NCBI RefSeq assembly: GCF_000520955.1
Contig: NZ_JACC01000050.1
Span: 1 to 47,733 of the forward strand
Length of the DNA stretch: 47,733 bases
Direction: 5' to 3'
DNA from: Aquimarina pacifica
GTDB lineage: Bacteria > Bacteroidota > Bacteroidia > Flavobacteriales > Flavobacteriaceae
Made by a program: the position numbers and the translations under genes. Every line of letters starts with the position of its first letter. Position 1 is the first letter of the stretch. The notes below the pieces were generated by a model. It did no database searches. It was not told the DNA's origin and was given only the letters and a program-made list of their open reading frames with translations. This document shows, piece by piece, positions 34,999 through 44,139 of this stretch.

Positions 34999-36027
34999 AT
35001 GAAAATGAATACTACAGCAGCATATATAAGTGAATTATTATATAGATACGAATGCGTAATCTTACCGGGATTTGGTGCTTTTTTAACAAGAAGACAACCT
35101 GCTTCTATTGAGGATACTACGAATGCTTTTTATCCTCCTAAAAAACTTCTGTCGTTCAATAGTCAGTTGCAGAACAATGACGGTTTACTTGCAAATTATA
35201 TTGCCTCTGCAGAAAATATCTCTTATACAGATGCAGTAGCAAAAATTCAACGTTTTGTACTTTCTCTTACTGAGAAAATTGCAAATGGTGAACGTGTAAT
35301 TTTAAGTAAAATCGGGGCATTTTATAGTTCTACAGAAAACACACTTCAATTTGAGCCTTCTCAAGAAGAAAACTATTTAAGTGAAGCTTTTGGATTAACC
35401 TCTTTTGCTTCTCCCAAAATTATACGAGAAATTGAAGTACAACGTGAAATTTACAAAGAAGAAGTTGAGGCAATTGAAAAAGTAACTCCTATTACCTTTA
35501 CTCCAGAAAAACGTCGTGAACGACCTTATTTACAATACGCAGCGGCAGCAGCAATTGTTTTTGCTATTGGAGGATTTTTTGGATTGAAAGAAATTAGTAA
35601 TAAAAACATAAGCTTTAATCATAACGAGTGGCAGAAAGCCAATCAGGAGATAGAAAACAAAATACAGGAAGCTACTTTCGAAATATCAAACCCATTACCA
35701 GCAATCAACCTGACTCTTGTGAAGGGTGAAACACATATAAATAAAGATATTGCTACTGATAATACGATAATATCATCTGTATCAAACGAAATTGTCTCCA
35801 AAAACTATCACGTCGTAGCCGGAGCTTTTAGAATAGTTTCTAATGCCAATAAAAAAGTATCCCAACTCAAAGAGCAAGGATACAATGCCAGAGTTGTGGG
35901 TATAAACAAACATGGATTACATCAGGTTGTTTATGATAGTTATGAGAATAGATTAGAAGCTCTAGAGATTCTTCGAGAAATTAAAAAAGAAAGTCCAAAA
36001 GCATGGTTATTGGTTAAAGAATTTTAA
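34999..36027 (+). CDS. HU-CCDC81 and SPOR domain membrane protein
   Basis: 342 residues. The N-terminal part (about 1-130) carries two HU-like domains of the CCDC81 type (YECVILPGFGAFLTRRQPA and a second at KIANGERVILSKIGAFYS). One membrane helix lies at about 176-194 (YAAAAAIVFAIGGFFG). The C-terminal SPOR domain spans about 262-342 (YHVVAGAFRIVSNANKKVSQL). The protein probably spans the inner membrane with SPOR in the periplasm, where it binds denuded peptidoglycan at division sites. The cytoplasmic HU-like part could touch DNA. A second ATG two codons in is an alternative start. Confidence 0.9.
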   Translation: MKMNTTAAYISELLYRYECVILPGFGAFLTRRQPASIEDTTNAFYPPKKLLSFNSQLQNNDGLLANYIASAENISYTDAVAKIQRFVLSLTEKIANGERVILSKIGAFYSSTENTLQFEPSQEENYLSEAFGLTSFASPKIIREIEVQREIYKEEVEAIEKVTPITFTPEKRRERPYLQYAAAAAIVFAIGGFFGLKEISNKNISFNHNEWQKANQEIENKIQEATFEISNPLPAINLTLVKGETHINKDIATDNTIISSVSNEIVSKNYHVVAGAFRIVSNANKKVSQLKEQGYNARVVGINKHGLHQVVYDSYENRLEALEILREIKKESPKAWLLVKEF

Positions 36028-36129
36028 CCCATCTTTTATTTCATTACCAAAATTATAAACTTTTAAGTCTTCATTAATAGCAAGATAATATTATATATTT
36101 AGGCATTCTAAATATACAAAATCAGGGTG

Positions 36130-36765
36130 ATGAAACTTTCGATATTCAAAAAAACCGCATTAGCAGTTGTTCTAATTGTCACTTGTTTATCATGTAAGGT
36201 TGATGAAGATATTCATATTATAGTTTATGAAAATAATTTTATAGGAGAACAAGCCGGTCTTTTTTTTAAAGAGAAACTACATATTTCTGAATTAATTGAT
36301 AGTATTAAAATATACGGAACCCCAATTCCGGCAAATAAAATCAAAACCATTATTGATACTAGTAGGGCAAATCAACTGCAAATACCTTTAGACCAATTAA
36401 AAAAATATACCGACTCGGTTCTCGAAAAAAATATAGAAAATCATGATTTGCAAATGGTACTTGCTACCTCTTATACTCTAAAAGACGGAAACAGAATTCC
36501 ATTATCAAATATTGTTGATTTTTCATCCTACAGCGGATATCATGAACCTGAGATATTTATACCTGATCCACAAACATTTTACTACAATCAGAAAAAAGTA
36601 ATCTATATAAAATTACTTCCTAAAAAAGGAAAAAAGAATTTGGTTATCGAACATATACATGAGCAATTGGGGCCAGAATTGAGAGAATCCTTGTTTACCA
36701 TAGAAAAAATAACAGGTCCTTATATAAATTATCAAATCATTAAGAGCAAGCCTAGTACCCTTTAG
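36130..36765 (+). CDS. Hypothetical lipoprotein
   Basis: 211 residues from the ATG at 36130; a GTG directly before it also extends the frame. The signal sequence LAVVLIVTCLSC puts the lipidated Cys at about 22. The mature part is alpha/beta with no recognised motif (DEDIHIIVYENNFIGEQAGLFFKEKLH, LKKYTDSVLEKNIENHDLQM, VIYIKLLPKKGKKNLVIEHIHEQ). It follows the SPOR gene by about 100 bases. A 390-base region with no clear gene follows it. Confidence 0.72.
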   Translation: MKLSIFKKTALAVVLIVTCLSCKVDEDIHIIVYENNFIGEQAGLFFKEKLHISELIDSIKIYGTPIPANKIKTIIDTSRANQLQIPLDQLKKYTDSVLEKNIENHDLQMVLATSYTLKDGNRIPLSNIVDFSSYSGYHEPEIFIPDPQTFYYNQKKVIYIKLLPKKGKKNLVIEHIHEQLGPELRESLFTIEKITGPYINYQIIKSKPSTL

Positions 36766-37155
36766 ATCTTAGACTAAATTCTTCTAAAAAAACAAACCTC
36801 TTTTTGAGTTCATAATTTTAGAATATACGTAATACCATTGCTGGTCTAAATTTACCCAATAAGAATTCATCTTTTTGTTTGATACCTCAAAATAAAGGAA
36901 AACTTATAGGTATTACAGAATATATCGCTAATCAACATTTTTAAGCATAACCATAGCCCTTTTACTCGTTTTAAATACTATGCTAAAGCATATAGGTGTT
37001 TTATTTTAGACCTACTAAAAACCCTCGTAGTTCAGACACTATGTATAAATCGAATTAAAAATTGAGTTAAAATTTGCCTGTATCTTAATTACTAATTTTC
37101 TAATTCCCCGAATTACCCCATATCTTTATATCTTTACCAAAAATTTAGAATTTCT
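36766..37155. other. Intergenic region without a clear gene
   Basis: No hairpin terminator and no ORF with a start codon is visible. A 41-codon open frame at 36822-36944 without start codon reads plausibly protein-like at its end, but nothing supports it as a gene. Two TATCTTTA-like boxes near 37124-37140 may serve the thioesterase gene; both deviate from the consensus in the last base. Confidence 0.4.
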
Positions 37156-37668
37156 ATGAATGCTAAATCTCCTTCAGAATCTGTTGCCATACTTACTGAT
37201 CTAGTTTTGCCAAGCGAGACTAACCCGCTTAATAATCTCTTCGGAGGTGAATTATTAGCTCGTATGGATCGTGCTGCCAGCATTGCTGCAGGAAGACATT
37301 CGAGACGCATTGTTGTTACTGCTTCTGTAAACCATGTAGCATTTAACAAAGCTATTCCTATCGGTAGTGTGGTCACTGTAGAAGCAAAAGTTTCTAGAGC
37401 ATTTACTTCTTCTATGGAGGTGTTTATCGACGTTTGGGTAGAAGATCGCCAAAGCGGAGACAAAACAAAAGCTAACGAGGCCATTTATACATTTGTAGCA
37501 GTAAACGAAACCGGAACCCCTGTTGCTGTACCACCAATAAAACCTGAAACTACCCTCGAAAAACAACGGTTTGATGCAGCCTTGCGCCGTAAACAATTGA
37601 GTCTTGTTTTGGCTGGTAAAATGAAACCCGATGATGCTACAGAACTCAAGGCACTGTTTGTAAGATAA
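37156..37668 (+). CDS. Acyl-CoA thioesterase, hotdog fold (YciA-like)
   Basis: 170 residues, single hotdog domain. The signature NPLNNLFGGELLARMDRAAS (about 22-41) has the Asn, GG and MD pattern of the acyl-CoA hydrolase family. TASVNHVAFNKAIPIGSVV follows, typical of hexameric YciA/BACH-type enzymes. It hydrolyses acyl-CoA to free acid and CoA in the cytoplasm, and chain-length preference is not predictable here. It is convergent with envC with 18 bases between the stops and no obvious hairpin. Confidence 0.9.
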   Translation: MNAKSPSESVAILTDLVLPSETNPLNNLFGGELLARMDRAASIAAGRHSRRIVVTASVNHVAFNKAIPIGSVVTVEAKVSRAFTSSMEVFIDVWVEDRQSGDKTKANEAIYTFVAVNETGTPVAVPPIKPETTLEKQRFDAALRRKQLSLVLAGKMKPDDATELKALFVR

Positions 37669-37686
37669 TATCCTATCCTATAACAA

Positions 37687-38916
37687 TTACATTTTATACA
37701 CCCAGCTTTGAGGATTTAATCGCTGTGCATTTTGATAAATTAAAAATTTCATGATAGCTCTTCCCGTTATTGGATTGGTTCGTACTTGCCCAATTACTTG
37801 TTTGGTCGCTACTTTATCCCCTTCTTTTACATTAATACTTTCTATATTATAGTAGGTTGTTATGTAATTTCCGTGGCGTATCTGTATAAGACGACTAGCT
37901 CCTTTTAGTTTTTGGATAGCAATTACTTCTCCCTCAAAAATGGCTCTTGCCTTCTCTCCTGCCCTCGTTTCGATCTCTACACCACTGCTGTTAATTTGTA
38001 TATTAGGAAGCGTAGGATGCGGCTGACGCCCGAATTTTTTGGTTATTCTTCCTGTCCCAACAGGCCATGGCAATTTTCCTTTGTTCGCAGTAAAATTATC
38101 TGCCAGTATTTTGGCCTCTGCTGTAAGTGCAAAAGTAGTCGCTGATCCTTTTTTGGTCACCTTCTTACCCGCTTTTTTATTTGCCTTTGCAATCGCATCA
38201 CGAATTAACTTTTCTATTGCTTTATCAATAGCACTCGCTTTTTGTTCTTTTAATTTTATTTGTTTGGTGTACGTCCCTTGTTTTTTACGAATAGACGCCA
38301 TCAAAACTTGTTGTTCTTTCTTCTCGTTAGTGAGCTGTTCTTGTTCTATTCGATTTTCTTCTATTAATCCCTCTTTATCCTTTCTTTGCTTAGACAAGTC
38401 TGTATTTAAAACTTCTAATGCTCTGGTACTTTCTTCTATCTGGTCGGCCTGCTCTTTTCTGTGTTCATTATATTGTTTCATGTACTGCAGCCGCTTATAA
38501 GCCTGTGCAAAATCAGATGAAGACAAAAGAAACATAATCTTACTTTGATGGGATTTACTCTTATATGATTTTGAAATCATTTTTGCATAATCTTCCTTCA
38601 ACATAGTAAGTTCTTTGCGATATGCATCCATTTTTTTGAAATTGACATTGATTTCTCTAGTCAATAAATTAGCCTGTTGATTGGTAATCTTTATAAGGTT
38701 TTTACGAATACTAATTTGAGAATTAATAGTCTCTACCTCATCGAGTACAGAACGTTCTTTGAGTTTATTATCTTCTCTCAGCTGCTTCATTTGTTCTATT
38801 TCCTCTCGAAGTCGTTGCCGTTCTTCTTCAAGCTGTTGTTGCTTAGTACTTTGAGAAAAAGATGGATTGCAAAACAGGAGGACGCCAAAAAAAAATGTAC
38901 TTATTAAACTTCTCAT
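37687..38916 (-). CDS. envC: EnvC-like murein hydrolase activator (degenerate LytM)
   Basis: 409 residues. The signal peptide (ends near NPSFSQS) is followed by long coiled coils (about 22-250, Q/E/K-rich) and a LytM/M23 domain (about 285-409). The zinc-binding HxxxD and HxH motifs of active M23 peptidases are absent. The corresponding places read NSSGVEI and HGNYITTYYNI. This matches EnvC, which activates cell-wall amidases at the division site and does not cut peptidoglycan itself. It overlaps the DUF4292 gene by four bases, so translation is coupled. It is the last gene of the envelope operon. Confidence 0.88.
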   Translation of the reverse strand: MRSLISTFFFGVLLFCNPSFSQSTKQQQLEEERQRLREEIEQMKQLREDNKLKERSVLDEVETINSQISIRKNLIKITNQQANLLTREINVNFKKMDAYRKELTMLKEDYAKMISKSYKSKSHQSKIMFLLSSSDFAQAYKRLQYMKQYNEHRKEQADQIEESTRALEVLNTDLSKQRKDKEGLIEENRIEQEQLTNEKKEQQVLMASIRKKQGTYTKQIKLKEQKASAIDKAIEKLIRDAIAKANKKAGKKVTKKGSATTFALTAEAKILADNFTANKGKLPWPVGTGRITKKFGRQPHPTLPNIQINSSGVEIETRAGEKARAIFEGEVIAIQKLKGASRLIQIRHGNYITTYYNIESINVKEGDKVATKQVIGQVRTNPITGRAIMKFLIYQNAQRLNPQSWVYKM

Positions 38917-39686
38917 TGAATAGTAACTTGCTTATTTCCTGATGGTATTGTAAACGGAAAACTTACCTTTGAATTGTAATCTACGGTTTTATATTCTATA
39001 TCGATTATCGTTTTTTCTTGTCCCTGAAGTGCTTCTATATAAATCTCTTTGGGAAAATATTGATTTCCAATATTTTGGTAACTTTTGTATAGAATTGTGA
39101 GGTCTCTATTTTCCTTTGGTTGTTTGAGTCGCTGCTGTAACATCTTAAAAGAATCAGATCGTATTAAAAAAAGGCGTTCAAACAATTCTAGTTCCTTTTT
39201 GGGCTTGAGTTCATACCCAGTATCTATCACGGATGATTTGTAACTGTCTTTTCTAAGATTAAAAAGTGATTGACCCAATAGTAATTGCTGTACTTTTTCA
39301 AAATCCAACTCTGTTCCTAACCACTCACTCAATAATTGAAAATCTCCTTCAAAATAAGTGCTATTTATTTTTTCGTAATAGCTCACTTTCTCTGGGGTAA
39401 TTAGTGCTTTAGCCAATGTAATACCCAATATTTTTACACTAACCCAAATAGTTTCATCTTTGGCCATTCTTAGGCTTACAGAAGGACTTACGGATCTTGT
39501 GCCATCATCATACCTAATTTTAAGCCTCGCACTAAGCGTTTCAAAATTAAACGATTGGTTATAATGATTCGCTATGATTTTTTCTGTGCTTAATTTTTTA
39601 ACTCTAGTATCCCCGATTGTCTTAGTTGACTTACAAGATGTAAGTATTACTAAACAAAAACATAATAGACAGCCTATCTTATTCAT
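38913..39686 (-). CDS. DUF4292 lipoprotein
   Basis: 257 residues. The signal MNKIGCLLCFCLVILTSCKST places a lipid-modified Cys at 18. The mature domain has the pattern of DUF4292: FNFETLSARLKIRYDDGTRSVSPSVSLRMAKDETIWVS and later VSYYEKINSTYFEGDFQLLSEWLG. It recalls the LolA/LolB lipoprotein-carrier fold, so a role in the outer membrane is plausible but unproven. It begins six bases after the TPR gene and overlaps envC by four bases. Confidence 0.85.
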   Translation of the reverse strand: MNKIGCLLCFCLVILTSCKSTKTIGDTRVKKLSTEKIIANHYNQSFNFETLSARLKIRYDDGTRSVSPSVSLRMAKDETIWVSVKILGITLAKALITPEKVSYYEKINSTYFEGDFQLLSEWLGTELDFEKVQQLLLGQSLFNLRKDSYKSSVIDTGYELKPKKELELFERLFLIRSDSFKMLQQRLKQPKENRDLTILYKSYQNIGNQYFPKEIYIEALQGQEKTIIDIEYKTVDYNSKVSFPFTIPSGNKQVTIQ

Positions 39687-39692
39687 TAATCG

Positions 39693-41066
39693 TTATGATT
39701 TTTTTTGAAGTTCATGTACCTTTTGCTGATACTCTAGTGCCTTTGTTGTATCTCCTTTTTTTTGGTATCCACTACTAATTTGCTTATAAAAATCAGCTTC
39801 CATAATCTTATCATCAATTACATAATCTATACCTGTATTAAGAATTTCGAGTGCCTGATCTACTTTTCCTAAATTTAACAAAGAGACTCCATTTACCAAA
39901 TAAAAAATAGGCTGAGCAGGAAACAATTCTAAAGCTAAATTACTCCCCTCAAGAGCTTTTGAATATCGTTCTAAATCTACTTGCAAGAATAAAATTCTTT
40001 TCAGTAATTCAAAATCAGTAGCGGTCTCCTTTATGCCTCTTTCATAAAAATTAAGAGCCTGTTCTTTTTTATTCTTTTTATAAAAATAATTACCTAATTC
40101 TGTAAAAATCTTTGCCGTATTATCCTGACTTGAGAATCCTGACAGCACATCTTCTAATTGTGATTCATATTGTGGATTTATATCCAAAAAACTCAAAAAA
40201 TCATTAATAACTTTATACTTAGAATCTGGATCAACTGCTTCACCTTTTAACGCAATTTTCATTGATGTAATAGCCTTTTCTACTTTTCCTTGATCAAGAT
40301 AGAACTTGTATAATGCCAAATGTACCAATTCGGATTTTGGTTTTTTCTCTAAGAGCAGTTTGGCCGTTTCGAATGCTTTTTGTTTTTTATTATCCTGACT
40401 ATAGAGATAGATGAGATTGAGATAGTTCTGTTCTACTTTGGGTTCATCTTTTATCTTTTGCTCTAATTTACCTATCTGATTATTAGGATTAGTAAGCTTC
40501 GAAGTAATCCGTCTTCGTATACTATCTCTATAGCTATCCCTACCGAATTCTTCATCTAACTCATCAAGTACTGTTAATCCATCATCATATCGTTCTTCAA
40601 TGATATACAGATTTGCCAATTGTTCTTTGAACATAGAATCAAAGGTCACTAACTTCTCTACCACTTCTATAGACTCTTTGTATTTATGTTCTTGAAAATA
40701 AACAGTAAACAGGTACTCTAAAACGAACTTATCTTCTGGCCTTACTGCTATTACTTTCTTAAAGTTTTCTTCGGCCTTTTGAAACAGTTTGAGTTCAAGA
40801 TAATTCTTTCCTAGTTCTAAATACAAATAATCAGGTTCTGAATCAATGGCAACACATTTATTTAATGCTTCGATTGCTTTATCATAATTGGTAATAGCTC
40901 TTTGCTTAAGTGCCTCAAAAAATAACTCCTGAAATTCATCAGAAACATTTCCCAAATCGTCGATATTAATCTCTTGTTTTGGTTGTATTTCTTGAGCAAA
41001 CATATGACCAGTTCCTATTATAAAAAACAGAAATAGCAGATACATATGTTTGCTGTAAGTATTCAT
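39693..41066 (-). CDS. TPR-repeat protein of the envelope operon
   Basis: 457 residues. A signal peptide ending near GHMFAQE is followed by TPR-type helix pairs over nearly the full length: ALNKCVAIDSEPDYLYLELGKNYLELK, AEENFKKVIAVRPEDKFVLEYL, ALNFYERGIKETATDF. It is expected to lie in the periplasm and to bind other proteins. Gaps are 16 bases to the nucleotidyltransferase gene upstream and 6 to DUF4292. This order is, to my knowledge, conserved in related flavobacteria, which supports a shared role in envelope assembly. Confidence 0.83.
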   Translation of the reverse strand: MNTYSKHMYLLFLFFIIGTGHMFAQEIQPKQEINIDDLGNVSDEFQELFFEALKQRAITNYDKAIEALNKCVAIDSEPDYLYLELGKNYLELKLFQKAEENFKKVIAVRPEDKFVLEYLFTVYFQEHKYKESIEVVEKLVTFDSMFKEQLANLYIIEERYDDGLTVLDELDEEFGRDSYRDSIRRRITSKLTNPNNQIGKLEQKIKDEPKVEQNYLNLIYLYSQDNKKQKAFETAKLLLEKKPKSELVHLALYKFYLDQGKVEKAITSMKIALKGEAVDPDSKYKVINDFLSFLDINPQYESQLEDVLSGFSSQDNTAKIFTELGNYFYKKNKKEQALNFYERGIKETATDFELLKRILFLQVDLERYSKALEGSNLALELFPAQPIFYLVNGVSLLNLGKVDQALEILNTGIDYVIDDKIMEADFYKQISSGYQKKGDTTKALEYQQKVHELQKKS

Positions 41067-41082
41067 TTATCTTGTGTATTAA

Positions 41083-42099
41083 TTATTCTAAAACAGAATA
41101 ATCTCCTATACTTATTGTAGAGAAGTTTCCGTCATAAATAGCATTATTACCTATCATTGCATTGTCTAAGGTAGCATTTTTTATTACAGTTTTGGTCTGT
41201 ACCAAGCTATTTTTGATGGTCGTATTCTCTATTGTGCATCCATTTCCGACAGAAACGTTAGGTCCGATTGTTACATTTTTTAATACCACATCATCTCCTA
41301 TATAGCAGGGAGCAATGATTGTTGTGTTTTCTTTTATTACAGTTTTACTGATAAGTTCTTGCCCTTCGTCTTGCAAAAATCCTAACATTCGTGAATTCGT
41401 TTCGACGGTCACATTTTTATTTCCGCAGTCCATCCACTCATCAACTTGTCCCGTAACGAATACCTTGCCATCGTTCATCATTCTTTTAATTCCGTCATTA
41501 ATCTGATATTCTCCCCCATTAATAATATTATTATCTAGTACGTGTTGTAACTCTTTTTTAAGAACAGCAACATCTTTAAAATAATATATACCTATAACGG
41601 CTTGATCAGAAACAAATTTTTCTGGTTTTTCTACCAGTTCTACGATCTGATTTTTATCATTAAGCTTTACTACACCATATGCTTCTGGTCTTTCTACTTG
41701 CTTTACCCAAATTACTGCATCTGCATCTTTGTCCAAATTAAAATCTGCACGAATTAGTGTATCTGCATAAGCAATTACTGCGGGTCCAGATAACGAATCT
41801 TTGGCGCTCATTATTGCATGGCCTGTTCCTAAGGGTTGATCTTGCCTATAGATAGATGCTTTTGCTCCTAGACTTTCTGCTAATTCTGTTAAACTAGCTA
41901 CTACATCATCTCCAAAAAAGGCGGGATCCCCTAATATAAATGCTATTTCATCTACTGGCTCTCCTAGAACCTTAGCAATATCTAACACCAATCTATGTAC
42001 AATTGGTTTTCCTGCTACTGGAATTAGCGGTTTAGGTACTGTAAGTGTATGAGGTCTTAATCTAGAGCCTCTTCCTGCCATTGGTACAATGATTTTCAT
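41083..42099 (-). CDS. Sugar-phosphate nucleotidyltransferase with left-handed beta-helix tail
   Basis: 338 residues. The nucleotide-binding signature MAGRGSRLRPHTLTVPKPL is at 7-25. The catalytic domain runs to about 240 (AYADTLIRADF, VELVEKPEKF, GGEYQINDGIK). A hexapeptide-repeat region follows (about 250-338: IIAPCYIGDDVVLKNVTIGPN). It resembles glucose-1-phosphate thymidylyl- or other NDP-sugar pyrophosphorylases, giving activated sugar for surface polysaccharides. The precise sugar is not clear. It lies between dut and the TPR gene. Confidence 0.87.
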   Translation of the reverse strand: MKIIVPMAGRGSRLRPHTLTVPKPLIPVAGKPIVHRLVLDIAKVLGEPVDEIAFILGDPAFFGDDVVASLTELAESLGAKASIYRQDQPLGTGHAIMSAKDSLSGPAVIAYADTLIRADFNLDKDADAVIWVKQVERPEAYGVVKLNDKNQIVELVEKPEKFVSDQAVIGIYYFKDVAVLKKELQHVLDNNIINGGEYQINDGIKRMMNDGKVFVTGQVDEWMDCGNKNVTVETNSRMLGFLQDEGQELISKTVIKENTTIIAPCYIGDDVVLKNVTIGPNVSVGNGCTIENTTIKNSLVQTKTVIKNATLDNAMIGNNAIYDGNFSTISIGDYSVLE

Positions 42100-42157
42100 T
42101 CTTAATTTCTTTTTAGTTTGATTGATTTTGTTTTCTTATCCCTTTACTCGGTACTTC

Positions 42158-42592
42158 TTATTTAACTCCTGTGCTTCCGAAACCACCTTCACCTCTAGAA
42201 GTTTCAGAAAGGGTATCTGCAGCAATCCATTCTGCTCTTTCGTGTTTGGCAATTACTAGCTGCGCTATTCTTTCTCCATTCTCGACCACGAATTTTTCAT
42301 TAGAAATATTTACCAAAATCACGCCTATTTCTCCCCTATAATCTGCATCTATAGTTCCTGGCGCATTAAGAACCGTGATTCCTTTTTTTGCAGCTAATCC
42401 GCTACGCGGCCTTACTTGCGCTTCATATCCAATTGGTAATTCTATAAATAAACCGGTTTTAATAATTGCACGGCCTAATGGTTGCAAAGTTACAGCTTCT
42501 GATAGGTTAGCCCTAAGATCCATTCCGGCAGAGGCTACGGTTTCATAATTGGGTAAATCGTGTGATGATTGATTAATTATTTTTATTTGCAT
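42158..42592 (-). CDS. dut: dUTP diphosphatase
   Basis: 144 residues with all five trimeric dUTPase motifs: AGMDLRA (1), RPRSGLAAKKGI (2), NAPGTIDADYRGEIGVILVN (3, with the catalytic Asp in IDADY), GERIAQLVI (4) and RGEGGFGSTG (5). It hydrolyses dUTP to dUMP and pyrophosphate, keeping uracil out of DNA and feeding thymidylate synthesis. It acts in the cytoplasm. It lies 30 bases after the flippase gene, inside an operon otherwise devoted to the envelope. Confidence 0.97.
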   Translation of the reverse strand: MQIKIINQSSHDLPNYETVASAGMDLRANLSEAVTLQPLGRAIIKTGLFIELPIGYEAQVRPRSGLAAKKGITVLNAPGTIDADYRGEIGVILVNISNEKFVVENGERIAQLVIAKHERAEWIAADTLSETSRGEGGFGSTGVK

Positions 42593-42622
42593 ATATATTT
42601 TGGCTATAAAATTCTGAAGTAA

Positions 42623-44080
42623 TTATTTTTTTAAAATCTGTTTCAACTGGTTCTTTTCAGAAGCGTATAAAATTACTAAAAACGCCAATAACAATGGGAT
42701 AGAAATCAGATAATTGCTCTCAAAAATATAAAATGATAGTATTGAAAAACTTATTGATATTATAAGGTACGCACCTATTTTCTTTAGATTATAAGGAATA
42801 GGGTAGTATTTTCGACCAAAATACCATGACAATATCATCATACTCCCATAGGCAACTAAAGTTGCGATTGCTGATCCGACATAACTGTATTTAGGAATCA
42901 GTAAAAAGTTAAATAATAGCGTAAGTATTGCTCCTATCACTGATATAAAAGCTCCAAACTTGGTTCTATCTGTGATTTTATACCATACAGATAAATTATG
43001 GTATATTCCTAAACAAAAATTAGCGAGAAGAATAATAGGTACCACAACCATAGCCTCCCAATATTCTGGTTTTCTAATCATAAATTGCTTCAACAGGTCC
43101 GAAAAGGTAACGACGGCAACCAAAATAAAAGATCCGAAAACCACAAAATATTGTGTTATGGTCGCATAGGTTATTGGAGCATTTTTTTCTTTAGCATGAC
43201 TAAAAAAGAAAGGTTCTATCCCCATTCTAAAAGCAGTTGCAAATAATGTCATAAACAAGGCTAATTTATAGCATGCTGCGTATGCTCCTGAATCTGATAG
43301 TCCTTTTTCTTCACCTAAAATCCATTCTAGAAGTATTTTATCAAAGCTTTCATTAATTGCAAATGCAAGTCCCGAAATCAATACCGGAGTACCATATCGT
43401 ATCATTTTGTCCCATAATTCTTTATCTAATCGATACTTAATCTTAACATAAAAAGGGAGCATTACCAGTAGTGTAAATCCGCTGGCGATCATATTAGCGA
43501 TAAAAATATATTGCACCTGAAAATCATCTATATATATACTCGCAAAGAACTCTGAATACGTTGCCAATCCTGGCAAAAAAATTAGGAAGAAAATATTAAA
43601 AACTACATTAATAATAACGCCTACCATTTTGAGTAGCGCATACCGCATAGGTCTTTCCTTGGCTCGTAAACTAGCAAACGGAATAATAACCAAAGCATCA
43701 AAAGCAAGAATTAGTACCACATATACCAAAAACTCTCTATCAATTTCTAACAAGGATAGTATCGGGTTTTGGGCAAAAAAAGAAATGAAAACAAACAGTA
43801 GTGTCGATATTAGTATCGATAGGGACGCTGTACTTATCACTTTGTCTTTGTACTTATCAATATTCCAAAATCTAAAAAATGAAGTTTCCATCCCATAAGC
43901 AAGGATCACATTAAATACTAGAATCCATGAAAATAAAATGCTAACACGACCAAATGCAACACGACCACCAATAAGATATTTGGTATGTACAATTATTAAA
44001 AGGAAGGAAAACAAGCGCGGTAACACCGTGGCCAGTCCATAAATAAAAGTTTGTTTAAAGAGTTTCTGAAATATTCCCAA
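42623..44080 (-). CDS. Lipopolysaccharide/polysaccharide flippase (Wzx/MVF type)
   Basis: 485 residues with about 14 hydrophobic segments along the whole chain (FIYGLATVLPRLFSFLLIIV at the start, later FGAFISVIGAILTLLFNFLL). This matches the oligosaccharide flippase branch of the MOP superfamily. It would move lipid-linked sugars across the inner membrane. The start is an unusual TTG at 44080; no ATG or GTG lies in frame upstream before a stop, and the next ATG would remove the first helices. First gene of the operon continuing through dut, nucleotidyltransferase, TPR, DUF4292 and envC. Confidence 0.88.
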   Translation of the reverse strand: MGIFQKLFKQTFIYGLATVLPRLFSFLLIIVHTKYLIGGRVAFGRVSILFSWILVFNVILAYGMETSFFRFWNIDKYKDKVISTASLSILISTLLFVFISFFAQNPILSLLEIDREFLVYVVLILAFDALVIIPFASLRAKERPMRYALLKMVGVIINVVFNIFFLIFLPGLATYSEFFASIYIDDFQVQYIFIANMIASGFTLLVMLPFYVKIKYRLDKELWDKMIRYGTPVLISGLAFAINESFDKILLEWILGEEKGLSDSGAYAACYKLALFMTLFATAFRMGIEPFFFSHAKEKNAPITYATITQYFVVFGSFILVAVVTFSDLLKQFMIRKPEYWEAMVVVPIILLANFCLGIYHNLSVWYKITDRTKFGAFISVIGAILTLLFNFLLIPKYSYVGSAIATLVAYGSMMILSWYFGRKYYPIPYNLKKIGAYLIISISFSILSFYIFESNYLISIPLLLAFLVILYASEKNQLKQILKK

Positions 44081-44099
44081 TTGATCTCTATTGTTAGGT

Positions 44100-44107
44100 C
44101 AAAAGTA
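44100..44107 (-). promoter_or_regulatory. -7 promoter box of the flippase operon
   Basis: The minus strand reads TACTTTTG, an exact TAnnTTTG match, 19 bases before the TTG start codon of the flippase. The leader would be only about a dozen bases. No clear TTG is at the -33 position. Confidence 0.55.
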
Positions 44108-44139
44108 CAATTTTTATTTCCTTAACTGTTTCTTGAGCG

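Noticed and set aside
36822..36944. 41-codon open frame ending in a protein-like segment
   Set aside because: No start codon follows the upstream stop, there is no family match, and its length is within chance for this composition.
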